DNA from: Palsa-504 sp963818225
GTDB taxonomy: Bacteria; Actinomycetota; Actinomycetes; Streptosporangiales; Streptosporangiaceae
Assembly (NCBI GenBank): GCA_963818225.1
Contig: CAWFRO010000006.1
Coordinates: 496,001-560,000 of the forward strand
Length of the DNA: 64,000 bases
Direction of reading: 5' to 3'
A program made the position numbers and the translations under genes. The notes beneath the pieces are model-generated. The model ran no database searches. It was not told the DNA's origin and saw nothing but the letters and a program-made list of their open reading frames with translations. Positions 24,667-32,287 of the stretch are shown here, piece by piece. The number at the start of each line of letters is the position of its first letter. The first letter of the stretch is position 1.

Positions 24667-25083
24667 CTACTCCTCCGGGCGGGTGATCCTGGCCGCGGCC
24701 AGGTCACGCAGGCTGACTACGCCGAGTACGGTTCTCCCCTCCATGATGGGGAGGTGACGGAAGCCGTTGCGCAGCATCATCTGCCCGGCGTCCTCGACCG
24801 TGGTATCCGGTTCGGCTGACCGCGGGTCCTTGGTCATCCACGCCGAGACCCGGACCGTGGTGAGATCGGCCGCGGCCGCCGCGGCCCGCAGGATGTCGCG
24901 CTCGGTGAGGATGCCGGCCAGGAACGAGCCCTCCAGGACCAGGGCCGAGCCCACCCGCTCCCGGACCATCTCGGCGGCGGCCTGCGACATGGGGCTGTCG
25001 GGGGTGGTGTACACCACCCGGGTGTGCATCATCTCGCCGACCGTATGGGCCCGGACCCGCCGGGCGTCGCCGCTACTATCCAT
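24667..25083 (-). CDS. CBS-domain pair protein
   Basis: A 138-residue protein made of two CBS repeats: TVGEMMHTRVVYTTPDSPM to GILTERDILRA, and VSAWMTKDPRSAEPD to GVVSLRDLAAARI. Two tandem CBS motifs form one Bateman module that binds adenine nucleotides and usually controls a partner protein. ATG 25083 has GAGG eight bases upstream; ATG 25113 would add ten residues without a good ribosome site. It is co-transcribed with the PNPOx-like gene just downstream, which may be the partner. Confidence 0.85.
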   Translation of the reverse strand: MDSSGDARRVRAHTVGEMMHTRVVYTTPDSPMSQAAAEMVRERVGSALVLEGSFLAGILTERDILRAAAAAADLTTVRVSAWMTKDPRSAEPDTTVEDAGQMMLRNGFRHLPIMEGRTVLGVVSLRDLAAARITRPEE

Positions 25084-25827
25084 TCGCATCACCTCGGACG
25101 GAGAGTGCGGCATCGGCCGCGGGAGCCTGGGGCGTCACGTGACCCGGTGCGGACCGGGCCGGTGACGCCAAGTGGGGTGAGGCATACCCGGAAAGCGCGG
25201 CACGCAAAGAGGGTAACGGCCGCAAATTTTTGGACCGCTCAACCCGGCCCTGTGTCGTATCGGGCCCCGTGTCTGATCAGGCCCCGTGCTTTGCCGGGCG
25301 CGGGGCGACCGGGCGCGGAACCGGCCGGTGAACATCTCGCTCACCCGCGACACAATGTAGCCGAATCTTACTCCGAGTGAAATCAGCCCCTTTGGGCTCG
25401 CGGTTGACATCATCAGGATCAGCGGTATGTTGCTGAAGTCCAGCACCGGGCACGCTAGCCGGACCGACAGGCTCGTCCCGAAGCCGACGTGGGAAGCAAG
25501 GGGCTGAGGGGGGCCTGCGGCGCAGATCCGGCTGGACAGGGGGTTGGGCGTGGAAAGGGCCCGGGCATCCAGTAGACAACGGAGGCTGAGCCCGTGGCCA
25601 GCGGGACAGGCTCCGGTCCGAAGGCGCTGCCCGGGTCCTTTTCCTTCAGATGGGCCCTGATCCGTCCCCGGCTGGCCGGGGCAGGCACGTCTGAACGGCC
25701 CGGTTCGTTGTCCGGACGTGACCATGGGCACGGTTCGGCGCCCGCCCGGGGACGAAAGTACGGGGATATCATGGCGTGCACCGTTCGTGACATCCCCTGT
25801 TAACCAACGCTGGGATAGGCAAAGGTC
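25084..25827. other. 744-bp intergenic region upstream of ppm1
   Basis: No gene is credible here: the long minus-strand open frame has no family signature and runs antisense through ppm1. The region has repeated GGCCCCGTG (about 25264-25290). An imperfect dyad GGGGATATCA (25762-25771) / TGACATCCCC (25788-25797) lies 31 nt before ppm1 and is a candidate operator or attenuator. An unrecognised RNA or a decayed gene cannot be excluded. Confidence 0.45.
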
Positions 25828-26598
25828 GTGACGCAGCCACATCCATCCGCTGATCAGCCGGTCGGCCCGACCGTGATCATCATGCCCACCTACAACGAGC
25901 GGCAGAACCTGGAATCCATCATCGGCCGGGTCAGGGCGGCGCTGCCCGAGGCTGACGTGCTGGTCGTGGACGACAACAGCCCGGACGGCACCGGCGACAT
26001 CGCCGACAAGCTGGCCGAGGCGGATCCGCACGTGCAGGTCATGCACCGGGACGAGAAGGCTGGCCTGGGCAAGGCCTACATCGCCGGGTTCGGCTGGGCG
26101 CTCGATCGCGGCTACGGCGCGATCGTGGAGATGGACGCGGACGGCTCCCACCTGCCCGAGCACCTGCCGGTGCTGGTCGGGGCGCTGGCCCACGCGGACC
26201 TGGCCATCGGGTCCCGGTGGATGGCCGGCGGGCGGGTGGTCAACTGGCCTAAGTCCCGCGAGGTGCTGTCCCGCGGGGCCAACGTCTACACCAGGCTCAT
26301 GCTGGGCCTGAGCGTCCGCGACGCGACGGCAGGCTTCCGTGCCTACCGCGCGTCCACGCTGCGCACCATCAGCCTGGACCAGGTCGAGTCGGCCGGGTAC
26401 TGCTTCCAGATCGACCTGACTAACCGGGTCGCGCAGGCCGGGCTGAGGATCGTCGAGGTGCCGATCACGTTCGTGGAACGGGAACATGGCGCCAGCAAGA
26501 TGAGCAACAACATCATCCTGGAGGCGTTCTGGCGCGTCGCGCAGTGGGGCGTCGCAAAGCGAGTGCACGGGCTGGGCTCGCGCCGGGCGAGCCGCTAG
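25828..26598 (+). CDS. ppm1: Polyprenol monophosphomannose synthase (Ppm1/DPM1-type GT2)
   Basis: A 256-residue family 2 glycosyltransferase that transfers mannose from GDP-mannose to polyprenyl phosphate, the donor for lipoglycan and protein mannosylation. Motifs: VIIMPTYNERQNL, the nucleotide-binding VVDDNSPDGTG, catalytic MDADGSH, and GSRWMAGGRVVNWP. It lacks the lipoprotein acyltransferase (Lnt) half seen in the mycobacterial fusion, as in Streptomyces-type Ppm1. A few basic residues end the protein and no transmembrane helix is present. GTG 25828 is supported by AAAGG just upstream. It converges on rbpA. Confidence 0.88.
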   Translation: MTQPHPSADQPVGPTVIIMPTYNERQNLESIIGRVRAALPEADVLVVDDNSPDGTGDIADKLAEADPHVQVMHRDEKAGLGKAYIAGFGWALDRGYGAIVEMDADGSHLPEHLPVLVGALAHADLAIGSRWMAGGRVVNWPKSREVLSRGANVYTRLMLGLSVRDATAGFRAYRASTLRTISLDQVESAGYCFQIDLTNRVAQAGLRIVEVPITFVEREHGASKMSNNIILEAFWRVAQWGVAKRVHGLGSRRASR

Positions 26599-26630
26599 AC
26601 GCCCGTGTGCTGCTAGACGCCCGTGTGCTG
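26595..26630. repeat. 18-bp perfect tandem duplication over the ppm1 stop codon
   Basis: CTAGACGCCCGTGTGCTG occurs twice head-to-tail (26595-26612, 26613-26630). The first copy contains the ppm1 stop codon TAG at 26596-26598. The duplication therefore lies in the 38-bp convergent gap between ppm1 and rbpA. It looks like replication slippage and has no evident function. Confidence 0.85.
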
Positions 26631-26636
26631 CGGGGC

Positions 26637-27020
26637 CTAGGCGCTCCGGCGCTCTGGCCGGCTGCCCCGGCTCTCGACGGTCCCGGTGATACGGCGCTCC
26701 CGGATGACCTGCAGCCGCTCGGCCAGTACCGCTTCGAGGTCCTCCACCGTGCGCCGCTCCATGAGCATGTCCCAGTGGCTGCGCGGCGGCTTGGCCTTCT
26801 TCGGCGACGGAGACTCGCCGGTAGCGGCCAGGGCGACCGAACCGCAGACGCGACACTCCCACGTCGCGGGAAGTTCCGCCTCGGCGGCGAAGGGCACGCT
26901 AAAATGGTGTCCATTCGGGCAATCGAAAGCGACATCCTGCCTGGGTGCCAGGTCAGTGTTCCTGTCGTTTTCATAGCTCGTCGCGCCGAGCCGGGTGCCA
27001 CGGAGTGCGCGTTCGGCCAT
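26637..27020 (-). CDS. rbpA: RNA polymerase-binding protein RbpA
   Basis: A 127-residue actinobacteria-specific protein that binds RNA polymerase and group 1/2 sigma factors and stabilises the open promoter complex. The core-binding domain contains CPNGHHFSVPF and TWECRVCG, a Cys-rich zinc-like ribbon. The sigma-interacting end has RSHWDMLMERRTVEDLEAVLAERL. ATG 27020 has GGAGG eight bases upstream. Its promoter carries a SigR-type signature (27059-27084), in line with the known SigR control of rbpA in Streptomyces coelicolor. Confidence 0.93.
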   Translation of the reverse strand: MAERALRGTRLGATSYENDRNTDLAPRQDVAFDCPNGHHFSVPFAAEAELPATWECRVCGSVALAATGESPSPKKAKPPRSHWDMLMERRTVEDLEAVLAERLQVIRERRITGTVESRGSRPERRSA

Positions 27021-27058
27021 GCTAGCTGCCTCCCAGGCGGTCAACGGTATTACTTGGC

Positions 27059-27084
27059 AACACTGGATACCCGGACAAGATTCC
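27059..27084 (-). promoter_or_regulatory. SigR-type promoter of rbpA
   Basis: On the minus strand GGAAT (27080-27084) and GTT (27059-27061) are separated by 18 nt, the consensus spacing of the thiol-stress sigma factor SigR (GGAAT-N18-GTT). The elements lie about 40 nt before the rbpA start. SigR control of rbpA is established in Streptomyces; here it is inferred from the match. Confidence 0.65.
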
Positions 27085-27205
27085 CGCTCGGGCCGTTACC
27101 CAACCGTGTTTTCTGCGAAAGATCGCAGCTATCGGCCCTCACCCGGTCATCGGCCGGTCATCGGCAGGTCGCCGCAAAGCCATCGGGAGGCCGCCCGTGA
27201 AGCGC

Positions 27206-28060
27206 TCAGGGAGTGCCGGAACCGACCCGCGGATGCCACTGACCGCGCTCGATGAGCACGTCACGTAGCGTCTGGGTCTCATCGGTCATGATGCCGTCGG
27301 CGCCAAGATCCAGGAACCGGATCATCTCGGCCCGGTCGTTGACGGTCCACACGTGAACGTCGAGGCCAAGGGCGTGGGCCCGTCGCACGAACGCCGGGGT
27401 CGCCACCTTTCCCGGTACCTGAGCGCAGCGCACGCAGGCCCGCGACAGGGAGTCGGCGAACATCCGGATCTGCGGCCAGCTGGCCGAGGCCCCGACGTTG
27501 CAGCGGACGCCCGCGATCGCGGTCGGTGACGTAGCCATGCACACCGGCCGGTCCAGCAGGCCCCGGGCGGTCCGGAGCCGGCGGCCGGAGAACGAGGTCA
27601 CGCAGACCCGGTCCCAGGCGCCGGTGCGGCGCAGCACCGCGGGCAGCAGGGAGATCCCCGGCACGTCCTTCAGGTCGATGTTGAACCGCACGTCGGGCCA
27701 GGCGCCGAGCAGGTCCTCGATCAGCGGTATCGGCTCGGTGCCCGAGATGCGCAGCGCGGCGAGGTCACGGTACGAGCGCGCGCTGACCGGGCCGGTCCCG
27801 TCGGTGACCCGGTCGAGCGTACGGTCGTGGAAGGCCACGAGCTTGCCGTCCGAGGTGGCGCGGGCGTCGGTCTCGAGGTAGGCGTAGCCGAGCTTGATCG
27901 CGTGCTCGAACGCGGCCCAGGAGTTCTCTGGAGCGTGGGCCGCGCCGCCGCGGTGAGCGAACGCGACGGGCTGTGGGTGATCGAGGAACGGTACTCGCAC
28001 GACCGCTAGTATGCCCGCATCCCGCACCAGCCCTGTGAACTGCGGATGTCGGGCGCGCAT
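27206..28060 (-). CDS. Glycerophosphodiester phosphodiesterase
   Basis: A 284-residue GDPD-family TIM-barrel. The hallmarks are AHRGGAAHAPENSWAAF (catalytic His and Glu), YLETDARATSDGKLVAFHD (second His) and FNIDLKD, then VHVWTVNDRAEM and GADGIMTD near the end. It hydrolyses glycerophosphodiesters to glycerol-3-phosphate and an alcohol. No signal peptide is visible, so it is probably cytosolic. It lies eight bases downstream of the SpoU methyltransferase gene, in the same direction. The longer frame extending upstream is antisense noise. Confidence 0.9.
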   Translation of the reverse strand: MRARHPQFTGLVRDAGILAVVRVPFLDHPQPVAFAHRGGAAHAPENSWAAFEHAIKLGYAYLETDARATSDGKLVAFHDRTLDRVTDGTGPVSARSYRDLAALRISGTEPIPLIEDLLGAWPDVRFNIDLKDVPGISLLPAVLRRTGAWDRVCVTSFSGRRLRTARGLLDRPVCMATSPTAIAGVRCNVGASASWPQIRMFADSLSRACVRCAQVPGKVATPAFVRRAHALGLDVHVWTVNDRAEMIRFLDLGADGIMTDETQTLRDVLIERGQWHPRVGSGTP

Positions 28061-28068
28061 CGTGCCCC

Positions 28069-28659
28069 CTAAGCGTTCGGGGGAGGATCCGCTCGGACCC
28101 AGGCCCGGCGGCGCGCTTCGGCCATCGCCACCGCGGCCGCCGCGGCGACGTTGAGCGACCCGACCCGGCCCGGCTGCGGGATGTAGGCGACCGCGTCGGC
28201 CACCGCCAGCAGGGCCGGCGAGCAGCCGTGGTCCTCGTTGCCGAACGCCAGGCAGACGTCGCCGTCCAGCGGCGCCTCGTGCAGCGGGACCGCGCCCGAG
28301 GCCAGCTCGATGGCGACCACCCGCAGTCCCGCATCCACCGCCGCCTTGGCCCCCGCGACCGGGCTCGGCTCGGTGGTCGCCGCCACGAGCCGCTGGGTGC
28401 CAAGCGCTGTCTTGCCCACACCCGGATGTGACAGCGGCGCCGTGCTCCCGCACAGCCACATGTGCTCAGCGCCGAAGGCTGCGGCCGAGCGGACGATCGA
28501 GCCGACGTTGAACGGCTGGCCGACCGAGTCCAGCAGCAGCGCCAGCCGCGCGCCGGTGGCCCGGCGCCACTCCCGGTTCAGCCGCTTGACCTCGACCGGG
28601 CGGAGCTGGCGCGGCGCCGCGCCGGCCGCGGGACCGCCAGGCGGCACGAGGGAGGTCAC
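28069..28659 (-). CDS. SpoU/TrmH-family RNA 2'-O-methyltransferase
   Basis: A 196-residue SPOUT-fold methyltransferase. Motif 1 NVGSIVRSAAAFGAE, motif 2 LAFGNEDHGCSPALLAVAD and motif 3 YIPQPGRVGSLNVAAAAAVAM form the knotted SAM site. It likely 2'-O-methylates a tRNA or rRNA ribose. The exact RNA target is unknown. The GTG start overlaps the RsmC-like gene upstream by 4 nt, and the phosphodiesterase gene follows at once, so all three are probably co-transcribed. Confidence 0.87.
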   Translation of the reverse strand: MTSLVPPGGPAAGAAPRQLRPVEVKRLNREWRRATGARLALLLDSVGQPFNVGSIVRSAAAFGAEHMWLCGSTAPLSHPGVGKTALGTQRLVAATTEPSPVAGAKAAVDAGLRVVAIELASGAVPLHEAPLDGDVCLAFGNEDHGCSPALLAVADAVAYIPQPGRVGSLNVAAAAAVAMAEARRRAWVRADPPPNA

Positions 28660-29279
28660 GGGGGAGCCACCAGGGCCCGTTCGGCCGAAAATTCCACCTG
28701 GAGCAGGCGGTAGCCGCTCCGCGCGGCCCGGCGCGTCACCGGCCAGCCCTGCCCGGCCAGCCAGCGGTGCAGCGAGTCGGCGCCGAGGTTACGCCCGGCC
28801 ACCAGGTACGCCCGGCCGCCGGGAGCCAGGCGCGCGAGCCAGGCCGACAGCAGCTCGTGCAGGGCCGCCTTGCCGATCCGGACCGGCGGGTTCGACCAGA
28901 TCCCGGCGAACCGCGGCGGGATCGACGGATCATCCGGGGCCGCGCAGCGCACGTTGGCCAGCCCGGCCGCGGCCGCGTTCCGCGCGCACAGCCCGAGCGC
29001 CCGCTCGTTGACGTCAACCGCCCAGACGGTGGCGCCGGGGGACCGTTTGGCCAGCACGCACGCGACCGGGCCGTACCCGCAGCCGAGGTCGAGCAGCTCG
29101 CCCGCTGACGGCGGGGGCGGGGCCTCCTCGAGCAGCAGGCGGGTGCCGGGGTCGAGCCGGGCGGGGGAGAACACCCCGGCGTCCGTGGCCAGCTCCAGGT
29201 AGACATCCGGCAGCACGACCCGGACCAGGCCGGGCCGGTGCGGGGCGCCCGGCCGCGGCGAGAAGTAGTGGTCGGTCAC
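28656..29279 (-). CDS. RsmC/MTS-type class I methyltransferase
   Basis: A 207-residue methyltransferase with the small MTS domain fold: LLDLGCGYGPVACVLAKRS (SAM site), VWAVDVNERALGLCARNA and the catalytic NPP of IWSNPPVRIGK. The NPP motif marks amino-group methylation of guanine or similar bases, as in RsmC/RsmD and RlmG. It lacks the N-terminal dead domain of E. coli RsmC. GTG 29279 was chosen because it starts near VTDHYFSPRP and overlaps the DUF3817 gene end. The longer frame upstream is not supported. Confidence 0.85.
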   Translation of the reverse strand: MTDHYFSPRPGAPHRPGLVRVVLPDVYLELATDAGVFSPARLDPGTRLLLEEAPPPPSAGELLDLGCGYGPVACVLAKRSPGATVWAVDVNERALGLCARNAAAAGLANVRCAAPDDPSIPPRFAGIWSNPPVRIGKAALHELLSAWLARLAPGGRAYLVAGRNLGADSLHRWLAGQGWPVTRRAARSGYRLLQVEFSAERALVAPP

Positions 29280-29611
29280 CGGCTCACGGGCTGGGCCTGA
29301 CCGGCGTGGTCGGCCAGCGCGGGGTTGATGTACCGGCGGGTCACCCAGCGCTCGACGATGAACGTCATGATCGGGACGGTCCCGGCCAGCAGCATGATCA
29401 CCGTCGGCTTGGTCGCCAGCGCCAGCTTCCTGGACAAGATCCAGGCGCACACCAGGTAGATGATGTACAGGATGCCGTGCAGCACGCCGACGTCGTTGGC
29501 CACCGCCGGGTACCCGGCCACCTGCAGCGGGATGCCGACGAAAACCAAGACCATCAGCACCACGCCGGTCACGTACGCCATCACCCGGTACCGGAGCACC
29601 GCTGCCCTCAC
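29276..29611 (-). CDS. DUF3817 membrane protein
   Basis: A 111-residue integral membrane protein of the actinobacterial DUF3817 family, with about three helices: VMAYVTGVVLMVLVFVGIPL, VLHGILYIIYLVCAWILS and PTVIMLLAGTVPIMTFIVER. The conserved HGILYIIYLVCAW is visible. GTG 29611 has AAGGAGG six bases upstream. It is followed at once by the methyltransferase (4-nt overlap). No biochemical role is known for the family. Confidence 0.87.
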   Translation of the reverse strand: MRAAVLRYRVMAYVTGVVLMVLVFVGIPLQVAGYPAVANDVGVLHGILYIIYLVCAWILSRKLALATKPTVIMLLAGTVPIMTFIVERWVTRRYINPALADHAGQAQPVSR

Positions 29612-29631
29612 AGGCTGCCTCCTTCGATCCT

Positions 29632-30213
29632 CTAGCTCCGCCATCCATGCCCCTTGCCGGGGCTGACCTCTGCGTTCAGCCGGGCCAGGTAGGCGTTGTA
29701 CGCGCTGAGCTCCGGGTCCTCGGGCTCCTCGGCCGCGGTTGCGGCCGAGGCGGCCTGGGCGGCCAGGGCGGCCCGGGCGCTCAGCGGGAGATCCCGGTCG
29801 GCGAGACCTGGGGCCAGGGCCCAGCCCGGTACCGCCTCGCCCCGCTTGATCCGGAACTCGTCCTTGATCGTCTTGGCCCAGAACACCACGGCGAAACCGG
29901 CGAACAGCGGCCACTCGAACGTGTAGGCCCAGCTCAGCGCGTTGCCGGCCAGCGCGCGGTGCAGCTGCCAGTCGCCAAGCCACAGCATGCCCCAGAAGCA
30001 CACCACCATGAGCACGTGCCAGCCCAGCCAGCGGGGCTTGAAAAGGAACGGCCACACCGGCCCGGCGCTCGAAGACCCGGCACTGCGGGCCGCTCCGCCT
30101 TGGGGCACCGCGCTGCCGGGCACCTGGCTGCCGGGCACCTCGCCGCCGGGCGCGGCGCTCTCCGGCGCGGCGCTCTGCGGCTCGGCGCGGGCGGCGCGGG
30201 CGGCGTGCTTCAT
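29632..30213 (-). CDS. Conserved two-helix membrane protein
   Basis: A 193-residue protein with a disordered Ala/Ser/Pro-rich N-terminus (about 1-50) and two helices. The first is WLGWHVLMVVCFWGMLWLG, then DWQLHRALAGNALSWAYTFEWP, then PLFAGFAVVFWAKTIKDEF. The charged tail reads EEPEDPELSAYNAYLARLN. I recognise this as a conserved actinobacterial protein next to DUF3817 genes, without a known function. The N-terminus is low complexity (Pro/Gly/Ser/Ala repeats). ATG 30213 is the only good start. The long frame further upstream is antisense. Confidence 0.72.
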   Translation of the reverse strand: MKHAARAARAEPQSAAPESAAPGGEVPGSQVPGSAVPQGGAARSAGSSSAGPVWPFLFKPRWLGWHVLMVVCFWGMLWLGDWQLHRALAGNALSWAYTFEWPLFAGFAVVFWAKTIKDEFRIKRGEAVPGWALAPGLADRDLPLSARAALAAQAASAATAAEEPEDPELSAYNAYLARLNAEVSPGKGHGWRS

Positions 30214-30303
30214 GCCAATGAGCGTAGCGCTGCGGTGAAAGTACCCGGCGATGTGGTGAACTCCAGGTCGCGCTGGGCGGCTGTTCACCGATAATTTTCT
30301 CCT

Positions 30304-30633
30304 ATGAGCCTGTTCACTGGCTGGTCGCCTCAGGCCGCGCGGCTGCCTGACCGGCTCGATGACTTGCACGGGCCCTGGCGGGGTGTCGTCGTGCTGCCGG
30401 TCCACCTGAGCTGGCACGGACTGCGCGAGTTCGACGTCGCCCTGGAAAAGCCCAGGCTGGCCCTGTACAGCATCGTGCTCAGTCAAGGCAGGCCGAACGA
30501 CCTGGCCCGCTTCGTCAACCCGCGCCGGCTGAATGACGACTGGCCGCAGCTGCGGACGCTGGTCAGCGGCCCCATCCGGCGGGCCTGCGAGCGCAAGCTG
30601 GGCCTCCCGGCCCCCGTCCGGCACCGGGCCTAA
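30304..30633 (+). CDS. Conserved hypothetical protein
   Basis: A 109-residue basic-ended protein starting MSLFTGWSPQAARLPDRLDDLHGP, with GVVVLPVHLSWHG, LALYSIVL and FVNPRRLNDDWPQLRTL. I know similar short actinobacterial proteins of unknown function with this opening. It is divergent from the membrane-protein gene and precedes adk by 36 bp. No catalytic motif or transmembrane helix is visible. Confidence 0.65.
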   Translation: MSLFTGWSPQAARLPDRLDDLHGPWRGVVVLPVHLSWHGLREFDVALEKPRLALYSIVLSQGRPNDLARFVNPRRLNDDWPQLRTLVSGPIRRACERKLGLPAPVRHRA

Positions 30634-30669
30634 CGAGAACCATGCTGACCGATATGCCAGGGTGTTGAC

Positions 30670-31365
30670 ATGAATAAGTACCTGATGATGGGCGTGCAGG
30701 GCAGCGGGAAGAGCACGCACAGCCAGATGCTGGCCGCTGACCTGGACATCGTGCACATCAGCATGGGTGACATCTTCCGCTGGCACGTGCAGAACCACAC
30801 GAAGACAGGCGCCCACATCCGGCGGGTCATGGCCGCAGGCGAGCTGCTGGGAGACGAGATCGTCCAGTCGGTGATCCAGACCAGGCTGACCGAGCACGAC
30901 TGGAACTTCGGGTTCGTCATCGACGGGTTCCCGCGGAACCGGCCCCAGGCCGAGTTTTTCCTGCAGAACTACGACATTGACGGCGTGATCGTTCTCCACG
31001 TGCCCGACACCGAAGTCCGCCGGCGGGTGCTCAACCGCAGGCAGTGCGCGGACTGCGGCAGCAGCTACCATCTGATGGACAGCCGCCCCGCGGTACCCGG
31101 CAAGTGCGACGAGTGCGGCGGGCAGCTGGTCACCCGGGAGGATGACACCGAGGAGGCGCTGGCGGTCCGGCTGCGGACCTACCACGAGGAGACCAACCCG
31201 ATCCTCGAGCTGTTCCGGCGCAAGGAATACGTCGTCACCGTGGATGCGCGGCCCGCGACCGAGATCGTCCAGGCGGAGATCATGGCCAAGCTCGGCCTCC
31301 CGAAAGCGAAGCCGCACAACGCGCACGACAGGATGAGGGACCCCCAGGAGAGCGGGAGTGCGTGA
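30670..31365 (+). CDS. adk: Adenylate kinase with a Cys4 zinc lid
   Basis: A 231-residue adenylate kinase-like NMP kinase (AMP + ATP to 2 ADP). The P-loop GVQGSGKST (8-16) is intact, then MGDIFRWH, GFVIDGFPRNRPQAEFF and a lid with four cysteines (CADCGSS ... GKCDECGG) that probably binds zinc. It stands apart from the ribosomal operon where actinobacterial adk normally sits, so this is likely a second copy. It overlaps the prs gene by 8 nt, which links AMP phosphorylation to PRPP supply. Confidence 0.8.
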   Translation: MNKYLMMGVQGSGKSTHSQMLAADLDIVHISMGDIFRWHVQNHTKTGAHIRRVMAAGELLGDEIVQSVIQTRLTEHDWNFGFVIDGFPRNRPQAEFFLQNYDIDGVIVLHVPDTEVRRRVLNRRQCADCGSSYHLMDSRPAVPGKCDECGGQLVTREDDTEEALAVRLRTYHEETNPILELFRRKEYVVTVDARPATEIVQAEIMAKLGLPKAKPHNAHDRMRDPQESGSA

Positions 31366-32287
31366 AATCGTCGTGTTCGGCGGCAGCGCCCATCGGGCCC
31401 TGACCGCAGAGATCTGCGCGTTCCTGGGCGTGCCTCAGCAGCCCGTCATGCTGGAGCGGTTCGCGAACGACTGCCTGGAGGTCCAGCTCCAGGCCAACTG
31501 CCGGGAACGGGACGTGTTCCTCATCCAGCCGCTGGTCCAGCCGGTCCAGGAGAACCTGGTGGAGCTGCTGCTGATGGCCGACGCCGCGCGCGGCGCGTCC
31601 GCCGCCCGGGTGACCGCGGTGATACCCCACTACGCGTACGCGCGGTCGGACAAGAAAGACAAGCCGAGGATCTCCATCGGCGCGCGCCTGGTCGCCGACC
31701 TGCTGGTCACCGCGGGGGTGAACCGGGTGCTCACCTTGACCCTGCACTCCCCGCAGGTGCACGGGTTCTTCTCCGTGCCGGTGGACCACCTGCACGCGCT
31801 GCGCGAGCTGGCCGCCTACTTCCGCGGCCGGGACCTGTCCAACACGGTGGTCGTCGCGCCGGACCTCGGCTACGCCAAGAGCGCCGCGGAGTTCGCCCGC
31901 AGGCTGGGCGTGCCGGTCGCCGCGGGCTCGAAGGAGCGGATCAGCGACACCAAGGTCCGGATCAACGCCATCATCGGCGAGGTGAATGACCGCGACGTGA
32001 TCGTCATCGACGACGAGATCTCCCGCGGCACCACCGTGTTCGAGCTGCTCGACCGGCTGCGCGAGCACCAGGTGCGTTCGGTCGCCGTGGCCTGCACGCA
32101 CGGCCTGTTCGCCGATAACGCGCTGGACAAGCTGGCCGCCGAGGTGAGCGAGGTGGTCTGCACCAACTCCGCGCCGATCCCGGACGATAACCCCAAGCTG
32201 CACGTGCTGTCGGTCGCCCCGGCCCTGGCCGACGCGATCAGCCGCATCCACGACGGCGAGTCGGTCAGCGCCCTGTTCCAGCAGTAG
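31358..32287 (+). CDS. prs: Ribose-phosphate pyrophosphokinase (PRPP synthetase)-like
   Basis: A 309-residue PRPP synthetase homologue: ribose-5-phosphate + ATP to PRPP + AMP. Features: FANDCLEVQLQANCRERDVFLIQ, RSDKKDKPRISIGARL (flexible loop region), TLHSPQVHGFFSVPVDHLHA and the PRPP-binding loop VIDDEISRGTTVFELL. That loop reads SRGTT where the standard enzyme has DTGGT, a divergent but related form. It is transcribed with adk. Its 3' end overlaps the convergent oligopeptidase gene by 23 bp. Confidence 0.8.
   Translation: MREIVVFGGSAHRALTAEICAFLGVPQQPVMLERFANDCLEVQLQANCRERDVFLIQPLVQPVQENLVELLLMADAARGASAARVTAVIPHYAYARSDKKDKPRISIGARLVADLLVTAGVNRVLTLTLHSPQVHGFFSVPVDHLHALRELAAYFRGRDLSNTVVVAPDLGYAKSAAEFARRLGVPVAAGSKERISDTKVRINAIIGEVNDRDVIVIDDEISRGTTVFELLDRLREHQVRSVAVACTHGLFADNALDKLAAEVSEVVCTNSAPIPDDNPKLHVLSVAPALADAISRIHDGESVSALFQQ

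Noticed and set aside
25084..25827. Riboswitch in the ppm1 leader
   Set aside because: I checked by eye for c-di-AMP and cobalamin conserved blocks and did not find them. The dyad at 25762-25797 is better read as an operator.
25135..26862. A very long minus-strand open frame through ppm1 and its upstream region
   Set aside because: It is antisense to a clear gene with strong motifs and shows no family signature. In GC-rich DNA such mirror frames are expected.
29632..31326. Long minus-strand open frame covering adk
   Set aside because: Only its last 193 codons, from ATG 30213, form a credible protein. The upstream part is antisense to adk and to the 109-residue gene.
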